This document shows, one piece after another, positions 59,181 to 64,000 of a DNA stretch of 64,000 bases. A program made the translations under genes and the position numbers. This DNA comes from an uncultured Prevotellaceae bacterium (GTDB taxonomy: Bacteria > Bacteroidota > Bacteroidia > Bacteroidales > Bacteroidaceae), in assembly GCA_902800495.1 (NCBI GenBank), contig CADCET010000005.1, forward strand, positions 1 to 64,000, read 5' to 3'. Positions within the stretch are counted from its first letter, which is position 1, and each line of letters starts with the position of its first letter. The notes beneath the pieces are model-generated. The model ran no database searches. It worked only from the letters and a program-made list of their open reading frames with translations, and had not been told where the DNA came from.

Positions 59181-60116
59181 ATGATAGTGACAGAAGACGA
59201 GCGTTGGATGCGACGCTGCATCCAGTTGGCGAAGAATGGTCGGCAGAATGCCAAGCCTAACCCTATGGTTGGGGCTGTGATAGTGGCCGGTGGACGAATC
59301 ATCGGTGAGGGATTTCATGTGCGCTGCGGCGAGGGCCATGCTGAGGTGAACGCCTTTGCCTCAGTAGGCACCGAGGACGAGGCGCTGCTGAAGGAGGCGA
59401 CGATGTACGTATCGCTGGAACCCTGTTCGCACTACGGCAAGACGCCGCCCTGTGCCGACCTGATTGTGCGCAAAGGTGTGCGCCGCGTGGTTGTGGGCTG
59501 CGTTGATGAGTTTGCTGAGGTTCAGGGACGCGGCATCCGACGGCTGCAAGAGGCAGGTATTGATGTTACCGTTGGTGTGCTCGAAGCGGAGTGCAAGGCG
59601 CTGAACCGCCGTTTCTTCACCTTCCACCGCCTGCATCGCCCGTACATTATATTAAAATGGGCGCAGACGGTCAACGGTTTTATTGACGACCACGGGCAGC
59701 CGCTACAGATCTCGTCGGACTTCACACAGATGCTCTCGCACAAGCTGCGTGCCGAGGAAGACGCCATCCTCGTGGGGCGCGTCACCGACGAGCGCGAGCA
59801 CCCGCAGCTGACCGTCCGCCACTGGCGCGGACCGTCGCCCCGTCGGCTGGTGGTCGACCACCTGCACCCGTTGAACCTCGAGAGCCTGCATGCTCACGGG
59901 GTGCAGTCGTTGATAGTGGAGGGTGGTGCCAAGACGCTACAGTCGTTTCTTGATGACGGACTGTGGGACGAGCTGCGTGTGGAAACCAACTTAGCGCTGA
60001 CCGTCAGCGACGGGACGCCTGCTCCACAACTGCCTGCCGCCATTGCCGTCGACCATCGGGAACAATACGGCGACAACATCATTGTCAGCTACAAAAAAAG
60101 AAACGAATTATCCTAA
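59181..60116 (+). CDS. ribD: Bifunctional riboflavin deaminase/reductase
   Basis: A 311-residue riboflavin-pathway enzyme. The N-terminal deaminase (about 1-145) has the zinc site GHAEVNAF (about residues 53-60) and LEPCSHYGKTPPC (about 77-89). The C-terminal reductase (about 147-305) includes RPYIILKWAQTVNGFI and IVEGGAKTLQSFLDDG. It deaminates and reduces the pyrimidine intermediate after GTP cyclohydrolase II. Its last codons and stop lie inside the downstream terminator palindrome. Confidence 0.94.
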   Translation: MIVTEDERWMRRCIQLAKNGRQNAKPNPMVGAVIVAGGRIIGEGFHVRCGEGHAEVNAFASVGTEDEALLKEATMYVSLEPCSHYGKTPPCADLIVRKGVRRVVVGCVDEFAEVQGRGIRRLQEAGIDVTVGVLEAECKALNRRFFTFHRLHRPYIILKWAQTVNGFIDDHGQPLQISSDFTQMLSHKLRAEEDAILVGRVTDEREHPQLTVRHWRGPSPRRLVVDHLHPLNLESLHAHGVQSLIVEGGAKTLQSFLDDGLWDELRVETNLALTVSDGTPAPQLPAAIAVDHREQYGDNIIVSYKKRNELS

Positions 60117-60135
60117 ATTTAGGATAATTCGTTTC
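60100..60135. terminator. Bidirectional terminator between ribD and lipoprotein gene
   Basis: A perfect 36-nt palindrome with 18-bp arms (GAAACGAATTATCCTAAA) flanked by A-run on the left (ACAAAAAAAG) and CAAAAAG on the right, suited to both convergent genes. The ribD stop TAA (60114-60116) is in the left arm. Confidence 0.8.
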
Positions 60136-60153
60136 AAAAAGACAAGTTTATTA

Positions 60154-60963
60154 TTACTTCGTCAGGTTCACCAGCGTGTTGCGAGCGGAGGCAATCTGCT
60201 CCTTAGCCTCAGCCAGCTGCGACTTCAGCTCGTCGACGGTAGTAGCGTTGAGAACTGCCAAAGGTGCGATAGCCTGAGCAACGGGCGACACCTCGGGATC
60301 ATACTCTGTCAGACGGTCGAGGGCGTCCTGGATGAGGATGATGCGGAAAGTAACGTTGGCAGCAGCGTCGTCAGTGAACGAGCCAATGAACTTCTCGGTG
60401 TTCTGCGAGGTGATGTAGAGCTGCTCGATGAGCGAGGTAGCTACGATCTGCCAGAAGTAGTTGATGCGGCCGTTCTCGTTCATGGCGTCATACAGAGCCT
60501 GTGTGGCCTCGTAGATGCCTTCGCCTTCCTTCACAGCCTTGAACGAGGGGTCGTTGATTTCGGCCACCAGCTTGCCGATAGCCTTGTCATAGTCGTCAAC
60601 AGGCATCTCGTAGAGCTTAGCCAGCTCCTTGTCGACCTCGATGGCGCTGAGCACGCGGTACTTCTCTGACAGCGTCATGGCATTGTCGGCAGCGGCCAGG
60701 TCTAACAGATAGTCGGGCTTCACCTGCTTCTCTTCCTCGGTCAGCGTAATCTGGCCGTCTTTCTCGACGACGGGCAGCTGCTTGAGCTTGCCTAACTCTG
60801 AAGCGAGGCTGTCGAAGTGCATCTTGATGCTGGCCTCAATCTGTTCCTGTTCGAAACTCTTTACCGAATCCTCCTGCTCAGCGGTCTGAGCGGTTTTGTT
60901 GCCACCGCAGGCGGCAAACATCATGGCTGCAAAAGCCACGGCAAACATTGATAATTTCTTCAT
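60154..60963 (-). CDS. Lipoprotein coupled to ABC transporter
   Basis: A 269-residue lipoprotein: signal sequence MKKLSMFAVAFAAMMFAAC with lipobox FAAC, an acidic linker, and a helical soluble domain (about 40-269) ending in a coiled-coil-like EQIASARNTLVNL. No known family could be named. Its ATG overlaps the stop of the ABC transporter gene (ATGA), so the two are translationally coupled and probably act together at the envelope. Confidence 0.75.
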   Translation of the reverse strand: MKKLSMFAVAFAAMMFAACGGNKTAQTAEQEDSVKSFEQEQIEASIKMHFDSLASELGKLKQLPVVEKDGQITLTEEEKQVKPDYLLDLAAADNAMTLSEKYRVLSAIEVDKELAKLYEMPVDDYDKAIGKLVAEINDPSFKAVKEGEGIYEATQALYDAMNENGRINYFWQIVATSLIEQLYITSQNTEKFIGSFTDDAAANVTFRIILIQDALDRLTEYDPEVSPVAQAIAPLAVLNATTVDELKSQLAEAKEQIASARNTLVNLTK

Positions 60964-63857
60964 TTTACAAAAATTTTAGTTATTAATAATACTATTACTA
61001 TCATACTCATGAGCAGCATCACGGCCAGGTTAAACCACAGGGTCTTCACCTTCCACGGGCCTATTATCTTCATGCTGCTGTAGAACGGGGCACGGCCGAT
61101 GTGGCTCGAAGGCGTCAGGAACACCAGTCCGGCACGGGGCACGATGTGGTTGTCGACGACGTCGAGCATACGTCCTTGGTCGGCACCTGCCACAAACTCC
61201 TCTAACTTCAAGTTATAATTGTCGCGCTTCAGCTGGAGCATCTCGTCCTTGCCGTTCTCACGGATGAAACGGCTCATCAGACGGTCGCCCCGTAGCGTCA
61301 CCTCATTGCCGAGCTTGCTCAGCACGCGTCCGGCATCCTTCAGATACTCGTGCAGCGAGGCGTAGTCGTAGTTGCCGCTGTAGGGCTTGATGCCGCAGAA
61401 TGCTGTCAGCACGGGCAGGTTCTCCTTGATGGTCAGCAGGTGGTTGGGGTTTACCTCGCGCCCGCGTTTCTGCTCGTCCTTCATGGTCTCCAACTGCGAC
61501 TCCAGCTCGTAGCGTACGCCCATATTATAATATTGGTTCTCGTACTTCTCGCGGTCAATCTCGAAGAACGGCTTCTCGTAAAGGTTGTCTGAGAACGACG
61601 TGACGGCCAGTGCCTCGTAGGCCCATCGTGAGGGTATGAGGTCGCCTATGAGCGGCACGTTGCCTGTGGTGCTCTTCGGCGTCAGGTCCGAGAAGCTGAC
61701 CACTAGTCCGCAGAGCAGTATCTGCGGTATGAGGAGTATCGGTATGCTGATGTAGATGGCCACCACCGAACTGAGACACTGCGAGAGCAGCAGACCCGTC
61801 AGGCCGGCCAGGAAGGCGGTGACGAAGAGGACGAGCCACCACACGCCAAACAGTCCGTGTAGCCCCATGATGGTGTTGCCCACTATAATAAATAGGAACG
61901 TCTGCAGGAGCGCGACACCGGCCATGAAGAGAATCTTCGACCAGATATAACTGCCATACGACAGGTGTAGGAATTTCTCACGCTTCAGCAGGGCGCGGTC
62001 GCGGATAATCTCCTCGGCCGAGCCGCTCATACCGATGAACGTGGCCACGATGACAGACATGAAGAAGTAGCTCACCAGGTTCTTGTTGTCCATCACGGTA
62101 TAGCCGCTTGGCGGGGCATAGCGCGTCAGGAACGAGCATACCAGTGCCAGCAGCGGTGCCTCCAGCAGCGTGATGAGCAGGTATTGCAGGTTGGTGATCT
62201 TCGTGCGGAAATTGCGGTGCAGGAAGATGGCCAACTGCTTCAGCGGTCCCGGTTTGCGCTGGTCTGAGGGTGGAATGTTGCTGACTGCGGGCTGCTTCAT
62301 CGGCTTGCGCTTCTTCAAGTACAGCTCGTGCCACTCCTGTGGCGTCATCTTGCGCTCGTCAGACAGTTCGCCGGTGCTGGTGAGTGCCTTCTCGTCGATG
62401 ATGTTCAGCACCACCTCCGGGTTCACGTTGCCACACATAGGACAGGCGCTGGTTTCGGCGTCGGCGTAATTGGCGGCCTCCTTGAAATAGGTGATGGCGT
62501 CGATGGGGTTGCCGTCGAAGACGGGGTAGCCGCCCTTGTCGAGCAGCCACAGGCGGTCGAACAGTTTATAGACATCGCTCGACGGCTGGTGAATGTTGAC
62601 AATGATGAGTTTTCCCTTGAAGGTCTGTTCCTTCAGCAGGTTGATGACCTTCTCGGTGTCTGACGACGAAAGACCCGACGTCGGCTCGTCGAGGAAGAGC
62701 ACCGCCGGCTCGCGTATCAGCTCCAAGGCAATGTTCAGGCGCTTGCGCTGTCCGCCGCTGATGAACTTGTTGATGGCTGAACCCACCTTCAGGTCTTTGG
62801 CAGCCTCAAGTCCCAAGTCCTTCAGAATCTTCATGACGCGACGGTCCAGCTCGTCGGCGGCCATACCCTCGAAACACAGCTTGGCCGTGAACCACAGGTT
62901 CTGGTAGACCGTCAGTTCCTCTATCAGCAGGTCGTCCTGCGGCACAAAGCCTATGAGCGACTTCGCCGCCGGCTCCGAGATGTCGTGGCCGTTGATGGTG
63001 AGCGTGCCCTCCTGCGGCTTCATACTGCCGTTCAGGAGCGAGAGTAGCGTCGTCTTGCCCGTGCCGGAGCCGCCCATGACGGCCAGCAGTTCGCCGTTGC
63101 GGAGTGTGAAGCTCAGGTTGTGTATGCCGTTGTCGCTGCCGGGGAATCGGAAGTTGATGTCGCGTCCGCAGTACTCTACCGGGTGTACCTTCTCCACCTT
63201 TCCGCCCATCCTTTGCTGGTAGGCTTCGATGATGGTGGAGTAGTAGACCGGCTGGCCGTTGCGGCTCTTCAGCACACTGCTTTGCAGCATCACCTGATAG
63301 GCCCCCGGCAATACTGGCACGTCGTTCAGCAACAGGCTGTCCGTGCCGGTATAGGTGAATATCAGCACGCCTGTCGACGGTTCAAGAAGCGTCTTCACCT
63401 GTCCGTCGCTGCCCTCTAATGGGAGAATCATCACGTGCTCCGTCTCACGGCCACTCACGTAGTCCTTATAATCCGCGAATACGCTGTTGGGGATATGGAA
63501 CTGCTCGGCCATCGCCTGGAACATCGCCGGCGTACTCTCTTTGAATCCGCAGAACTCCATCAGACGGAGTAATAATAGCGACTCCTCGCGCGCCGAACTG
63601 TTGCCATGCAGATTCGCGCAGATGGTCTTCACCGTCTCCGTCATGTCCATATCGTCCGTCAGCTCATACGCACTGCGCATGTCGCTGTACAGGTCCAGAT
63701 AGGCGTCGATGTTGCGGATGCCGAAATGATGGCGCAAATAGTTGCTCAGCATGGTTTTTGCCCATGCCTCGTCTACTTGCTCTTCCTTGCCAAACAAGGC
63801 AAACAAGCTAAGAAAACTGGATAAGATGATATCGGTCATTCGTTTCTTAGCATTCAA
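60960..63857 (-). CDS. ABCG-like ABC transporter (fused ATPase and permease)
   Basis: A 965-residue half-transporter. The N-terminal 130 residues are helical and acidic (FGKEEQVDEAWAKTML, SDMRSAYELTDDMDMT) and could be TerB-like, which is uncertain. An FHA-like beta region (about 135-215) precedes the ATPase: Walker A GGSGTGKTT (about 262), Q-loop FVPQDD, signature ISGGQRKRLN (about 371) and Walker B VLFLDEPTSGLSSSDT. A CPMCGNVNPE cysteine pair follows. Six membrane segments lie at about 570-770 and near the C-terminus, with a periplasmic insertion between. The layout (ATPase first, ABC2 permease after) is that of ABCG proteins. Substrate unknown. Confidence 0.85.
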   Translation of the reverse strand: MNAKKRMTDIILSSFLSLFALFGKEEQVDEAWAKTMLSNYLRHHFGIRNIDAYLDLYSDMRSAYELTDDMDMTETVKTICANLHGNSSAREESLLLLRLMEFCGFKESTPAMFQAMAEQFHIPNSVFADYKDYVSGRETEHVMILPLEGSDGQVKTLLEPSTGVLIFTYTGTDSLLLNDVPVLPGAYQVMLQSSVLKSRNGQPVYYSTIIEAYQQRMGGKVEKVHPVEYCGRDINFRFPGSDNGIHNLSFTLRNGELLAVMGGSGTGKTTLLSLLNGSMKPQEGTLTINGHDISEPAAKSLIGFVPQDDLLIEELTVYQNLWFTAKLCFEGMAADELDRRVMKILKDLGLEAAKDLKVGSAINKFISGGQRKRLNIALELIREPAVLFLDEPTSGLSSSDTEKVINLLKEQTFKGKLIIVNIHQPSSDVYKLFDRLWLLDKGGYPVFDGNPIDAITYFKEAANYADAETSACPMCGNVNPEVVLNIIDEKALTSTGELSDERKMTPQEWHELYLKKRKPMKQPAVSNIPPSDQRKPGPLKQLAIFLHRNFRTKITNLQYLLITLLEAPLLALVCSFLTRYAPPSGYTVMDNKNLVSYFFMSVIVATFIGMSGSAEEIIRDRALLKREKFLHLSYGSYIWSKILFMAGVALLQTFLFIIVGNTIMGLHGLFGVWWLVLFVTAFLAGLTGLLLSQCLSSVVAIYISIPILLIPQILLCGLVVSFSDLTPKSTTGNVPLIGDLIPSRWAYEALAVTSFSDNLYEKPFFEIDREKYENQYYNMGVRYELESQLETMKDEQKRGREVNPNHLLTIKENLPVLTAFCGIKPYSGNYDYASLHEYLKDAGRVLSKLGNEVTLRGDRLMSRFIRENGKDEMLQLKRDNYNLKLEEFVAGADQGRMLDVVDNHIVPRAGLVFLTPSSHIGRAPFYSSMKIIGPWKVKTLWFNLAVMLLMSMIVIVLLITKIFVK

Positions 63858-63874
63858 TTAACGTTAATTGCCTG

Positions 63875-63882
63875 CAAATATA
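63875..63882 (-). promoter_or_regulatory. -7 box of the ABC transporter operon
   Basis: TATATTTG on the minus strand, 17 nt before the ATG at 63857; CAATTAACGTTAATTG, a 16-bp palindrome (63855-63870), lies between and could be an operator. Confidence 0.55.
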
Positions 63883-64000
63883 TGAAAAATTGCAGACTTA
63901 GGACTTGTCGTAAAAGTTAAAAAGAATTAAAGGCAAAGAATTGGGCTATTTATGCCCGAAATCGGCAGGCTTTTTACCTGCAGTTCAGTTCCAACACCTT

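Overview
The window looks like chromosomal DNA of a Bacteroidales bacterium, most likely Prevotella or a close relative. Evidence: nearly every transcription unit has a Bacteroidetes-type -7 box (TAnnTTTG) just upstream; lineage-typical families are present (DUF2851, peptidase M64, anaerobic sulfatase maturase, THUMP-like methyltransferase, OmpA with a Bacteroidetes barrel, GH127/GH146, PL9, CE2); and several secreted proteins end in the short 'DLQGRR...'-like tail common in Prevotella exoproteins. No rRNA, phage, conjugation or transposase gene was seen. There is one tRNA (Leu-CAA).

Layout. (1) 0.5-6.7 kb: an AT-rich defence block with a HIRAN protein, two small unknown ORFs, McrB and McrC (type IV restriction), a WYL regulator and a truncated YhcG-type nuclease. 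(2) 6.9-18.4 kb: secreted polysaccharide enzymes (acetyl-xylan-esterase-like, PL9 pectate lyase, CE2 esterase, GH2) around transport and housekeeping genes (BASS symporter, LUD protein, AGCS symporter, CDF exporter). (3) 18.4-21.7 kb: orphan histidine kinase, ruvB, small HTH protein, coaD, ybeY. (4) 22.0-29.2 kb: an accessory block bounded by two near-identical direct copies of an S41 (CtpA-like) protease gene, both damaged. Between them lie AT-rich genes (beta-barrel, lipoprotein, two paralogous small membrane proteins, a barstar-like protein) separated by palindromes with arms related to GCTCACAGGGGG, with repeated flanks, giving a cassette-like look. (5) 29.6-48.8 kb: core genes: parE, GNAT, ompA, THUMP-like methyltransferase, anSME, M64, gluQ, dusB, dprA, thioesterase, DUF2851, GH43, dapB, two lepB-type genes, wbqC. 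(6) 48.8-54.1 kb: a translationally coupled GH146/GH127 pair that, with the GH43, points to arabinan use. (7) 54.2-63.9 kb: AlbA_2/HTH protein, a 0.9-kb repeat-rich gap, tRNA-Leu, manC, HIT, greA, ribD, and an ABC transporter coupled to a lipoprotein.

The most striking theme is repeats fitted around and inside genes without breaking them. Examples are a 670-bp inverted-repeat element carrying a GxxExxY gene whose two ends supply the stop codon of the upstream thioesterase and the start codon of dprA; a MITE-like element in frame inside a methyltransferase; a related element containing the start codon of parE; a palindromic duplication in frame in an esterase; and many 7-, 8- and 9-bp tandem arrays in coding sequence or exactly between stop and start codons. 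Several core genes also have a -7 box so close to the start codon that their mRNAs should be leaderless or nearly so, and greA has a long leader with a terminator-like hairpin.
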